The notes beneath the pieces are model-generated. The model searched no databases and was not told the origin of the DNA. It worked only from the letters and a program-made list of their open reading frames with translations. Of a stretch of DNA of 64,000 bases, positions 31,633-40,183 are shown in pieces; position 1 is the first letter of the stretch; each line of letters opens with the position of its first letter. The stretch is from NCBI GenBank assembly GCA_963770045.1, contig CAVYOD010000009.1, forward strand, positions 21,492 to 85,491, written 5' to 3'. The position numbers and the translations under genes were made by a program. This stretch comes from CAVYOD01 sp963770045 (GTDB lineage: Bacteria > Acidobacteriota > Aminicenantia > Aminicenantales > CAVYOD01).

Positions 31633-33411
31633 ATGAAGATCAAGTACCTCAACGGAAAAAGGCTTTACCATGCCTTTTTGGCCGGAGGAAACGCGGTCAT
31701 CCAGGATCAGAATTATCTCAACAAGATCAACGTTTTTCCCGTGCCAGATTCTGACACTGGGACTAATTTGGCTTCGACCATGCGATCGATTGCTGCTCGG
31801 GCCCGCGCTTCCCGTTCCCTCAAGGCGACCCTGACCTCCATCGCCGACGCGGCCCTGGTCGGAGCTCGAGGAAATTCCGGCCTCATCTTCGCCCAATATA
31901 TCTACGGCATAAGCAAAGAAGTCGAAGGAGAGGCCAAGCTCTCGACCAAGACGTTCGGGGAATCGGTGAGAAGGGCTGTTCGCTATGCCTACAGGTCGAT
32001 CGTGACACCCGTCGAAGGCACTATGATCACCTTGATTCATGACTGGGCCGAAGCCGTTTTTGAGCAGTGCCACAAGATGAGCGATTTCGTCGAGCTCTTG
32101 ACCTATTCCCATAAGGTTGCCCAGGATTCCCTCAAAGACACACCCAAGCTGCTCCCTGCGCTGGCCAGGGCCGGAGTTGTCGATGCGGGAGCGAAGGGAT
32201 TCGTCGATTTCCTGGATGGGGTCCTCAATTTCATAAAAACGGGTGACCTGAAAGATATCCCCAAGCCCGAATCGCCCGTCGTTGACGAGCAAATCCGCTT
32301 TCACTCCGCCAAGGCCGAAATCAAGAGTCGGTACTGCACCGAGGCCATGCTCCTGGGAAAGAATCTGGACCTGGAAGAGGTCCAGAAAGTTGTCCGTCAA
32401 TTCGGAGAATCGACGATCGTCGCCGGCTCCGAACAGAGACTCCGCATTCACACCCACACCAACCAACCCGCCGACTTGTTCTTCAGGCTCAAGGATTTCG
32501 GCTCGATCGTCGAAATCAAGGCCGATGACATGCGCCGCCAGTACGAGGCCAGCCACGCCCGCAAGTCTCCGATCGCCCTGGTCACCGATTCGTCGTGCGA
32601 CCTTCCGGCGGAATTGCTCGACGAGCACCATATCCATATGATTCCCTTTCCGATGTCGTTCGGAAACAACGTTTATCTGGACAAGATTACGATCACCCCT
32701 TCCCAATTCTTCAACCTTCTGAGAACGAGCCAGCAGCACCCCAAGACTTCGCAGCCTAGCCCGGCGAGTGTCCGGAATCTCCTTTCTTTCCTGGCAAGCC
32801 ATTACGAGTCAATCATCGTTCTCAGCATTTCCGAAAAGCTGACGGGAATTTACAATTCATTTCTGCAGGCTGCGGCCGAATTCCCGGGAAAGAAAATCGT
32901 CATCCTGAATTCCCGCCACATCTCGGCCTCCCTCGGGCTGATCGTCTTGAGGGCCGCTCTGGCTATCCGTGACGGACGTCCCTTCGAGGCCGTTGTCGCC
33001 TCGATCGAGGAATGGAGAGCCAAGACCAAGCTCATCGTCGATATCAACACTCTGAAATATTTTGTCCGGGGCGGCCGGATCAGCCGGATGAGGGGCGTGC
33101 TGGCCAGGCTGCTGAACCTGAAGCCGATCCTAGCCCTTGACCAACAGGGACTGGTGACTTCTCTCGGCCGGTCCTTCAGCCGCCGGGGCAACATGAAGAA
33201 GATCCTCCGGATGGTGCAAACAACGGCGAGAGAAGGGCGGATCTGGAATTACGCGCTCGTTCATGCCCAGAATCCGGGCCGGGCCAAGATCTATGAACAA
33301 AAATTGGATCGCTTGCTCGGCCGCAAACCCGCCTTCACAATCGACGTTTCACCCATCATCGGTGTCCACTCCGGGATAGGATCTGTCGCCGTCGCCTTGC
33401 TGGCGGAATAG
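31633..33411 (+). CDS. DAK2-DegV fusion protein (fatty-acid kinase FakA and FakB parts in one chain)
   Basis: Intact 592-residue protein. Residues 1-200 are a DAK2 kinase domain with VFPVPDSDTGTNLASTM (metal/nucleotide-binding Asp residues) and ARGNSGLIFAQ. A linker domain follows, with RLRIHTHTNQP. Residues 310-592 form a DegV domain with VTDSSCDLPAELL, the lipid-binding ISEKLTGIYNS region and PIIGVHSGIGSVAVA. In Firmicutes FakA phosphorylates fatty acids presented by separate FakB proteins; here both are joined. This suggests it recycles exogenous or turnover fatty acids into phospholipid. GGAG precedes the ATG. See the entry at 33412 for the readable sequence after its stop. Confidence 0.87.
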   Translation: MKIKYLNGKRLYHAFLAGGNAVIQDQNYLNKINVFPVPDSDTGTNLASTMRSIAARARASRSLKATLTSIADAALVGARGNSGLIFAQYIYGISKEVEGEAKLSTKTFGESVRRAVRYAYRSIVTPVEGTMITLIHDWAEAVFEQCHKMSDFVELLTYSHKVAQDSLKDTPKLLPALARAGVVDAGAKGFVDFLDGVLNFIKTGDLKDIPKPESPVVDEQIRFHSAKAEIKSRYCTEAMLLGKNLDLEEVQKVVRQFGESTIVAGSEQRLRIHTHTNQPADLFFRLKDFGSIVEIKADDMRRQYEASHARKSPIALVTDSSCDLPAELLDEHHIHMIPFPMSFGNNVYLDKITITPSQFFNLLRTSQQHPKTSQPSPASVRNLLSFLASHYESIIVLSISEKLTGIYNSFLQAAAEFPGKKIVILNSRHISASLGLIVLRAALAIRDGRPFEAVVASIEEWRAKTKLIVDINTLKYFVRGGRISRMRGVLARLLNLKPILALDQQGLVTSLGRSFSRRGNMKKILRMVQTTAREGRIWNYALVHAQNPGRAKIYEQKLDRLLGRKPAFTIDVSPIIGVHSGIGSVAVALLAE

Positions 33412-33510
33412 CCTTCGGGTCCAGCCGTGGTGGGCCTCATTCTTGGGACGCTCCTGGGAGCATTGAGCGGCGTGTTTGTCTTCTGGATCAGAACGGTCTT
33501 GAATAAATAG
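33412..33510 (+). other. In-frame transmembrane tail after the DAK2-DegV stop codon
   Basis: Directly after the TAG at 33409-33411 the same frame stays open for 32 codons to a TAG at 33508. It encodes VVGLILGTLLGALSGVFVFWI followed by a basic end, a good single membrane helix. It could be a tiny gene starting at GTG 33427, a readthrough tail, or part of the gene if the TAG is a sequence error. No ribosome-binding site is obvious for a separate gene. Confidence 0.35.
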
Positions 33511-33542
33511 CGCCTGTGCCGGATCCTCGACCGAGCTCCGGC

Positions 33543-34589
33543 TCAATCCGCCTCGACCGGCACGACGTCGACTTCGATCCGGTTCTTGCCACGGATGATG
33601 GACAGGCGCAGCGGCTGGTTGGCCCGCCATTCCGACAATGAATGATAAATGTCGTCAACGCTGGCCACGTCCCTTCCGTTGATGGCCACGACCAAGTCTC
33701 CTCTAATCACCCCGGCTGATCTAGCGGGACCCTGTGGGTCGGTCGAGGCGATTTCTACGGCCTGGCTCTTGTTCAGACCAAAAAACCGGACCAACTTTCG
33801 GTCCAGCTGCCGGCGGTAACCGACGATCCCGAGGAATCCTCGTCTGACCTTCCCCTGGCTGATGAGTTGAGAAACGACCCATTTGGCCGTTGAGGAGGGA
33901 ATGGCAAACCCTATACCCTGAGCCATGGCGATGATGGCTGTGTTCACGCCGACAACGCGACCCCGCGAGTCCAGGAGCGGGCCGCCCGAATTCCCGGGAT
34001 TCAGCGGCGCCGTGTGCTGGATGATATTCTCGATCAACCTTCCTTCTTGGCTCCGCAGGGTTCGCCCAAGGGCGCTGATGACTCCCGTCGAGACTGTGGA
34101 CTCGAATCCATAAGGATTGCCCATGGCGATCACGAGCTGTCCCACGCGCAGTTCTGACGAATCACCCAGGTTTGCATAGGGAAGGCCGGAGGCGGTGACA
34201 TTGAGCAGGGCCAGGTCGGTGGAGCTATCTTTGCCTACGAGACGGGCCTCGAGTCTCTTCCCATCCATAAAGGAGACTTCGATCTTCTTGGCGCCGGTCG
34301 CGACGTGGCTGTTGGTGACGAGATAGCCGTCGGGAGCTATGACAAACCCTGAGCCCGCCCCCAAGGCTTCGAACTCATTTTCTGATGACTGCCGGCCGAT
34401 AGAGATACTGACTATGGCTGGCCCGACGGCATCGACCACCGCGACGACCGCCCTGGAGTAGGCATCGAGGAGCTCGGCGTCAGAATCTCCTGATTGCCGG
34501 ACCCCAGGAGGCCGGGAGGTTCTTTCTTTCCCTTCCTCAGAGGCCCACCCCTCGAGGAAGACCGGAGAACGGCTTTTATCACGCTTCAT
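33543..34589 (-). CDS. S1C (HtrA/DegP-like) serine protease with one PDZ domain
   Basis: Intact 348-residue trypsin-like protease. The catalytic triad is visible: His in VTNSHVATG, Asp in STDLALL and Ser in NPGNSGGPLL. A single PDZ domain occupies the last 90 residues (VEIASTDPQGPARSAGVIRGDLVVAINGRDV). There is no signal peptide, so unlike DegP it may be cytoplasmic, or exported by another route; the first 35 residues are polar and likely disordered. It probably degrades or refolds damaged proteins. It is convergent with the DAK2-DegV gene. Confidence 0.9.
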   Translation of the reverse strand: MKRDKSRSPVFLEGWASEEGKERTSRPPGVRQSGDSDAELLDAYSRAVVAVVDAVGPAIVSISIGRQSSENEFEALGAGSGFVIAPDGYLVTNSHVATGAKKIEVSFMDGKRLEARLVGKDSSTDLALLNVTASGLPYANLGDSSELRVGQLVIAMGNPYGFESTVSTGVISALGRTLRSQEGRLIENIIQHTAPLNPGNSGGPLLDSRGRVVGVNTAIIAMAQGIGFAIPSSTAKWVVSQLISQGKVRRGFLGIVGYRRQLDRKLVRFFGLNKSQAVEIASTDPQGPARSAGVIRGDLVVAINGRDVASVDDIYHSLSEWRANQPLRLSIIRGKNRIEVDVVPVEAD

Positions 34590-34873
34590 TCTTTTATTTT
34601 ACAATAAAAATCGATTTCCGGCTGGGCTCAGACGATATTCGTCGGCGAAAATCGTCTGTCCCGTCTATCTGGTCGTCTCGTCAAAAAGAAGTACGTGGGA
34701 CTTAGGAGTGCTTGAGCAAGCAAGCATGCAAACTAAATGTCTTGACTTTCCTACTCCTCACCCTTCACGTCCGTTACTATTATTTTGACGAAATAAACAG
34801 ATGACAAGATGCGGAGAGACGGTTTGTTGCAGGCGATGGTAAAATGGAGAGGAAGACGAAAGCGCTCAGTTAC
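34590..34873. other. Divergent intergenic region with both repeat types
   Basis: No gene recognised. It contains a GTCTATCT-GTCGTCTCGTC tract at 34674-34698 and CCTCACC-type heptamers at 34750-34776. A TGGTAAAAT stretch at 34837-34845 could serve as the -10 element for the radical SAM gene. Confidence 0.5.
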
Positions 34874-35628
34874 ATGTTAAAAGTCACCGAGGTTCAGGCC
34901 AAGAGCATCCTTAATAAGTCAAAGATCTATGACTATTGCGTGAATGCCTACACCGGCTGTACCGTAAATTGCGCGTACTGCTATGCCCGCCTCTTCATGA
35001 GGCGCTACTCCGGCCACAGCGAGCCCTGGGGCAGCTTTGTCGACGTCAAAATCAATGCCCCCGAGCTTTTGCGCAAACAGTTGGAAAGAGCAAGGCCTGG
35101 CACCGTCTGGATTTCCTCGGTCTGCGATGCTTATCAACGTCTGGAAGCCACCTACAAGCTGACAAGGCGGTGCCTTGAAGAGCTGCTCAAAAAACAGTTC
35201 CCGGTCAACATCCAGACCAAATCGGCCTTGGTTCAGCGTGACCTGGATCTTTTTGTCCAGTTTAAGGACATCGAAGTCGGTTTTACCATAACCACTGAAG
35301 ATGAGCGGACCAGCCGGCTGTTCGAGCGAGGCGCGTCCTCGGTCCGCGAACGGGTCGAAGCTCTGGCACAAATCCATGCCCGGGGTGTCCGTACGTTTGT
35401 CTTCGTCGGCCCGCTGCTGCCCGGGAATCCGGCTCGCCTGGCCGAGCTCCTGCAAGGAAAAGTGGACCGTGTCCTGATCGACCGGATGAACTACGTTTAT
35501 ACCATGAGAAGATTCTACGACCATCATGGTCTGTCTGATGCACTGACCGATCGTTTTTTTGAGGAGCAGAAGACAAGCTCTTGGCCGAGCTCGTAAAGCG
35601 AGACATCCCCTATCAGGTCCTCTTCTGA
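34874..35628 (+). CDS. SPL-family radical SAM protein, one frameshift near the end
   Basis: About 250 residues. The 4Fe-4S motif CTVNCAYCYA (CX3CX2C) follows NAYTGCTVN, as in the spore-photoproduct-lyase-like/Rv2578c group of radical SAM proteins. KINAPELLRKQL, SVCDAYQRLEA, NIQTKSALVQRDLDL and VGFTITTED are further landmarks. Members are widespread and mostly uncharacterised; the spore-specific role cannot be assumed. A one-base loss near 35568-35571 (CAGGAAGAC read as CAGAAGAC) hides the true end, which then reads LLAELVKRDIPYQVLF. The ATG at 34874 (MLKVTEVQAKSIL) matches the family start; an ATG at 34844 is also in frame. Confidence 0.75.
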
Positions 35629-35665
35629 ACATTCCCCGTCTGAGCCATCCGATTTCTTGGGTTTG

Positions 35666-35694
35666 TTGACCCGCTTTAGTCAATAGAGTAAGAT
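35666..35694 (+). promoter_or_regulatory. Sigma-70-like promoter, leaderless start predicted
   Basis: TTGACC at 35666-35671, a 17-base spacer, TAAGAT at 35689-35694. The ATG at 35702 lies where transcription should begin, so the permease message is probably leaderless. The alternative ATG at 35693 is inside the -10 element. Confidence 0.65.
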
Positions 35695-35701
35695 GCCGGA
35701 A

Positions 35702-37024
35702 ATGAATTCAACTCCCGCCTGGATCGGACTCATCCTGGCCGTGATGATCGCGGCTTATGCTCTGGCCAAATGGAAAAAGCTCTCCGTTGAAACGAGCATG
35801 CTGGCGGCCGCAATCGCCGGTGGACTGGCAGGCGCATTGACCAAAACCCCGCCTCTCGCCGAGCTTCCTCGACACCTGGTCGAGGGGGCTTTCACCTATT
35901 TGGATGTCGTTCTTCTGTTTGCTTCGGCGACGACCTTCATGGCCATCATGAGTGAATCGGGCAGCGTCAACCTTGTCGTCCGCGGCACGCTCAAGATCTT
36001 TTACAACAAAAGGGCCATCGTCCTCGTCCTGCTCATGATCATCGTCTTGATCCCCGGTGCTCTGACCGGAGCGGGGAGCGTTTCGCTGCTGGTCGTCGGG
36101 GCGCCGGTCGCTGTGGCCCTGGGCAGCCTTGGAGTCCCGAAGAAGAGGGTGGCCGCCATACTCTTCATCACCGCCGGATTGAGCGCCGCCGCCCCTCCGG
36201 TCAACATCTGGGCCATGGTTTTGTGCGCCGGGACGGCGATCCCGTATGTCGGCTTCGTCCTCCCGCTGGGAATTCCGGTTTTGCTGCTGGGGACATTCAC
36301 CATTCTCTATCTGGGATGGAAAAAAGAGGGAGAGATGGACCTTGAACGAGCCCTCCGGGAGATGCCGGCCATTCCGCCCCGGATGAGCTGGTGGAGGGTT
36401 TTCCTTCCCTTTTTTGTCTTTTTCGGCCTGGTGGCGGCCTACCGCATCTGGCCTTTCTCATCGCCCATTTTCGGCCTGGCTCTGGAATTCACGCTGGCCG
36501 CAATCGTCGCCCTGATCGTCAGCCCCAAACGGATCAATATCCTCATTCTCTCCAGAGATACAGTGAAGAGGCTTCTCCCACTGCTCGCGACAATGGTCAT
36601 TGTGGGCATGCTCCAGCAGATCATGACCGCGACCGGCGTAAGAGGACTAATCTCGTTCGCCGTTCTCAGCACTCCCCTCGTTCTGCTCTTTATCCTCCTG
36701 GCCGTGATCATGCCGGTTTCGGAGGGCGTGCTCACCTACGGCGCGGCCGCAATCATCGGCATTCCCTTGATCTGGTTTTTTGACTCGATCGGCCTCCATG
36801 CCACGGTGGCCATCGCCGGGCTGAGCCTGCTCTGGCCGCTGGGAGACGGGCTTCCCCCCACCGCCCTCATCGGCCGCTTGAGCATGATCGTATCGGAATA
36901 CAAAGGGACATATTTCTCTTTCATCAAAGAAACCTGGCTTCCCTGGACCGTTATCACAGTTGTCGGCGTGCTTATGGTCGTCTTCAGCGCGAAGCTGGCC
37001 TTTCTGGTAAGATGGAGCATGTAA
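35702..37024 (+). CDS. DctM-like multi-helix permease
   Basis: Intact membrane protein of about 440 residues with some twelve hydrophobic segments. VVLLFASATTFMAIMSESG, PGALTGAGSVSLLVVGAPVAVALGSLGV and LFITAGLSAAAPPVNIW resemble the permease fold of TRAP large subunits (DctM) and of the citrate/C4-dicarboxylate (ion transporter) superfamily. PLGDGLPPTALIG near the end repeats the motif type seen in the first half (SAAAPPVN), as expected for an inverted-repeat elevator transporter. It is translationally coupled to a small two-helix protein downstream. Substrate unknown; the neighbouring hydrolases suggest an acylated amino acid, a peptide or their products. Confidence 0.75.
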   Translation: MNSTPAWIGLILAVMIAAYALAKWKKLSVETSMLAAAIAGGLAGALTKTPPLAELPRHLVEGAFTYLDVVLLFASATTFMAIMSESGSVNLVVRGTLKIFYNKRAIVLVLLMIIVLIPGALTGAGSVSLLVVGAPVAVALGSLGVPKKRVAAILFITAGLSAAAPPVNIWAMVLCAGTAIPYVGFVLPLGIPVLLLGTFTILYLGWKKEGEMDLERALREMPAIPPRMSWWRVFLPFFVFFGLVAAYRIWPFSSPIFGLALEFTLAAIVALIVSPKRINILILSRDTVKRLLPLLATMVIVGMLQQIMTATGVRGLISFAVLSTPLVLLFILLAVIMPVSEGVLTYGAAAIIGIPLIWFFDSIGLHATVAIAGLSLLWPLGDGLPPTALIGRLSMIVSEYKGTYFSFIKETWLPWTVITVVGVLMVVFSAKLAFLVRWSM

Positions 37025-37179
37025 TGTCCGCAATAATGATCGCTTATTATGTCTTGTGCGCGTGTCTGATCGGTCTCGTCGGATGGAATTTTGTCCGAGA
37101 AAAGAAAAGCCGGGATGATATGCTTCTTTATCTGGTCGTCCTTATCCCTCTCCTCTTGAGGCTGCTCAGGGTGAAGTGA
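37024..37179 (+). CDS. Small two-helix membrane protein coupled to the permease
   Basis: A 51-residue protein whose ATG overlaps the permease stop by one base (TAATG), with a GGAG site six bases upstream. It has two hydrophobic helices, MIAYYVLCACLIGLVGWNFV and MLLYLVVLIPLLLRLL, joined by a charged turn (REKKSRDD). It ends two bases before the hydrolase gene. The arrangement recalls the small membrane subunit that accompanies DctM in TRAP transporters, though real DctQ subunits have four helices. It is likely an auxiliary subunit of the permease. I see no homologue I can name. Confidence 0.65.
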   Translation: MSAIMIAYYVLCACLIGLVGWNFVREKKSRDDMLLYLVVLIPLLLRLLRVK

Positions 37180-37180
37180 T

Positions 37181-38344
37181 ATGAGTTCCTGGATTTCCCG
37201 CGAGTGGAGGACAAAATCCATCCTGGCCCTGGTCGTCGGGGCGACGATGTTTGCCGGGGCACTCCCCCTCTACCGTCACCGCCGTTTCGAAACATCTTTT
37301 GTCCCGGGTGCCGCTGTTACGAGGATCGCCCGGCTCAGCGATTACGGCCCAGGAATCAAGGGAACGATGGCCGACACAAGCGTCTATTTTCTGGAAGGCA
37401 AAGAGCCGGGAGGCAAGGCTCTTCTGATGGCCAACACCCATGCCAATGAACCCGCCGGCTTCCTGGCCTCGCTCATCTTTCTCGAAAACGCCGCCGTTGA
37501 GCGGGGGACGCTGATCATCATTCCCGAGTTCAACAACTCGGCCGGCCGCAACACCCGTCCGGGCGACGGTTATCCGCTCTATTATGAAATTCAGACGGAT
37601 TGGGGGGCGAAGAAATTCCGCATTGGAAACCGGGAAGCGTCGCCTCTCGACCAGTGGCCCGACCCGGATGTCTATATCCATTATCCCGACAAACAGCTGC
37701 TTTCATTCATCGATGTGAGGAATACCAACAGGACGTGGCCGGGGAGGCCCGACGGCCCGCTCATGGAGAGGGTGACCTACGCAGCCATGGAGATGATGAG
37801 AAAAGAGAGAGTGGACATTGCCATCGACTTCCATGGCGCTGAAACCATGTTTCCCGTCACCAACTGCATCGTGGCGCCCGAAAAATCGGCCAGGATTGCC
37901 ACGCTGGCCTCGATGACGGTCAAGGCCATGGAGGGATTCGAGAACCACGTTGAGCCTTCCCCCTCGGGATTCCGCGGGCTCTCGCATCGCGAGATCGGGG
38001 ATTTCTCCGACACATTACCGTTCCTGCTCGAAGCGCCTCTCCCCTTTCTGGACCAGCCGACGGGCCCAAAGACGGTCAAGCTGCTCCTCGACGGCAAGGA
38101 CCCGTTCCTCTTGAGCCTGTCCAAAAAGAAGAAACTCTTCGTTCCCTATGATGAAAAGGGTTGGCCGATGGAGAAACGGGTCGGGCAGCATTGTTCGGTG
38201 GCGCTGGAGATCTTGCGCCAGTATTCAAAGAAGACTCCGGAAAGGGCGATCAAGATCGGCGCTGTCCCTCGCTACTCAGAATTGGTTAAGAACGGCGTCG
38301 GTCATTATTTTCATAATCCGGAAAAGAAAGGTGAGAAGTCATAG
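37181..38344 (+). CDS. Membrane-anchored succinylglutamate desuccinylase/aspartoacylase-type hydrolase
   Basis: Intact 387-residue zinc hydrolase of the M14-related ASTE/ASPA group. An N-terminal helix (SILALVVGATMFAGALPLY) anchors or exports it. LMANTHANEPAGF supplies the HxxE zinc pair, and IAIDFHGAE the third ligand and flanking residues; NNSAGRNTRPGDGYPL is a likely substrate loop. Relatives remove acyl groups from acyl-amino acids. Its position directly after the permease and small protein, on the same transcript, suggests that it processes the transported compound at the outer face of the membrane. TGATATG links it to the previous gene. Confidence 0.8.
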   Translation: MSSWISREWRTKSILALVVGATMFAGALPLYRHRRFETSFVPGAAVTRIARLSDYGPGIKGTMADTSVYFLEGKEPGGKALLMANTHANEPAGFLASLIFLENAAVERGTLIIIPEFNNSAGRNTRPGDGYPLYYEIQTDWGAKKFRIGNREASPLDQWPDPDVYIHYPDKQLLSFIDVRNTNRTWPGRPDGPLMERVTYAAMEMMRKERVDIAIDFHGAETMFPVTNCIVAPEKSARIATLASMTVKAMEGFENHVEPSPSGFRGLSHREIGDFSDTLPFLLEAPLPFLDQPTGPKTVKLLLDGKDPFLLSLSKKKKLFVPYDEKGWPMEKRVGQHCSVALEILRQYSKKTPERAIKIGAVPRYSELVKNGVGHYFHNPEKKGEKS

Positions 38345-38387
38345 GCACGCTCGAGGGCTAAGATACTGAGATGGAGCGCGGCGATGA

Positions 38388-38393
38388 TAAAAT
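38388..38393 (+). promoter_or_regulatory. Possible extended -10 element (TGATAAAAT)
   Basis: TGA-TAAAAT about 28 bases ahead of the C69 peptidase ATG. It could let the last two genes of the group be transcribed separately. Confidence 0.35.
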
Positions 38394-38420
38394 ACAGAGC
38401 CCATTTGGAGGAGGCAAAAA

Positions 38421-40149
38421 ATGAAGACAAGGACACTCATCGGGTTGGCCGGGGTCACAGCGGCCATCGTCATCCTGGTCGGGGGGATAGTTTTTCTCCC
38501 GGCCGGAAACAAGCCGTCTGATCCTTCCTCTCTCAGGGATGAGGGGAATTGTACGGTCATCATGGTGGGAAAAGACGCTTCTGTTGACGGTTCGACCATT
38601 ACCACGCACACGGCCGACTGCGGCCTTTGTGACTGGACGTGGCGGCACGTTCCGGCGGCTAACCACAAGCCCGGCGAAAATCGAAAGATTTATCATATCG
38701 ATCAGTACAAGATCCTGGCCGCCCAGCGAGGGCCTTAAGTGGGACGTCTACAAAAAAGATTTCACCGGCCTTGAAATCCCGGAATTGCCCCACACTTTCG
38801 CCTACCATCACGGGATGTTCGGCTATATGAATGAGAACCAGGTGGCTATCGGTGAGTCAACCATCGGCTGCCAGAAAAAGATGTTGAACCCGACTCCAAC
38901 TCCCGCCTTCGATCTTACCATGCTGACCCTCATCGCTATGGAGCGGGCGAAAACCGCCCGAGAGGCCATCAAGATCATGGGTGAGCTGGCGGAAACGTAC
39001 GGCTACGGTTTCACCGACGAAGGCGAGATGCTTGCCGTGGCCGACCCCAGGGAGGTCTGGGTGTTTGAGATCATGCCCGTTGGCCCTCTGTGGACCCCGA
39101 AGAGCGGAAAGCCAGGCGCGGTCTGGTGTGCCGAGCGCGTTCCCGACGACCATGTCAGCGTCTGTCCTAATGAATCTCGGATAGGAGAGATCGACCTCGG
39201 TAAACCCGATGACTTCATGGCCTCGCCCAATGTGGTCTCCTACGCCATTGAAAGCGGTCTTTACGATCCCAAAAGCGGCAAGCCTTTCAACTTCAAGAGG
39301 GCATATTCGCCGACGGAGGGCAGCGCTGTGAGCACTGAGGGCTGGGAAGCGCGATTGTGGAGGTTTTTTGACCTCGTCGCCCCGTCGCTTAAGCTCGGAC
39401 CTGAGACGCCGGAGATGGACTTCCCCTTCTCGGTCAAGCCGGAGCGGAAACTCTCCGTCCAGGATGTCATGAATTTTACCCGCGACCAGTCCCAGGGGAC
39501 GATCTTCGACCCGCTCAGGGGTATCCGGGGCGGGCCGTTCAGGAACCCAAATTACTTCCGAAAAACCCGCCTTATCTGCGACGGGCGCGCCGAGTATACG
39601 AGTGTCACCCAAAGCCGCGGCTGGCTGCCCAACCCGATCGGCGGGATCGTCTGGATTTCCTTCGGCTCCCAAGACACGGCCTGCTATATGCCTTTTTATG
39701 CGGGAATCAGCGATCTGCCAAAATCCTTCGCCGTCGGTGATCACTGGGTCTTCAACCGCGATTCCGCCCGCTGGGCCTCTGATTATGTCAACTTCCATGT
39801 CCAGCCTATTTATTCAGAAGCAATCAAAGATGTGAATAGCGCCCAGGCCAAGTATGAGGCCCCGGTCGTCGCCAAGATCACCGAGATCGATAAGCAGGCG
39901 GCCGATCTTTTTAAACAATCTCCAGACAAGGCCTCGAAGTTTTTAACCGGTTTCTGCCTGAATAACGCTCAAAACGTCGTCAAGGCCTGGTGGCAACTCG
40001 GAGATGACCTGCTGGTGAAATACAACCGCCTTTATTTATACGATGTCGCGAAAAGGACCTACGGCCGTCATGCCCTGGACGTTCCGGAATCGTGGAGGAG
40101 AGTGACCAAGTCCTACGAGATACTGATTGAACCGGAGCCAAAAAAATAA
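38421..40149 (+). CDS. C69 family peptidase (dipeptidase type), one frameshift
   Basis: Ntn-hydrolase of the C69 family, about 575 residues when joined. An N-terminal membrane helix is followed by EGNCTVIMVGKDASVDGSTI; the Cys (about residue 44) is the expected nucleophile, exposed by self-cleavage in related enzymes. GLKWDVYKKDFTGLEIPELPHTFAYHHGMFGYMNENQVAIGEST is the next conserved block, and FTRDQSQGTIFDP and NFHVQPIYSEAIKD occur later. One base gained in CCC at 38722-38724 breaks the frame between them. A GGAGGAGG site precedes the ATG. The product probably cleaves dipeptides or amides outside the cytoplasm, which suits the hydrolase-permease group it follows. Confidence 0.82.
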
Positions 40150-40183
40150 GGAGTCACTAGTAACCATTTGAGAGGAGGTCGAG

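Noticed and set aside
31450..32802. Minus-strand open frame of 450 codons
   Set aside because: Antisense to the intact DAK2-DegV fusion; composition is that of a shadow frame.
34711..34736. Possible second copy of the 7769 palindrome (GAGCAAGCAAGC)
   Set aside because: Only a short partial likeness to the CTCAAGCAAGG arm, with no partner arm nearby.
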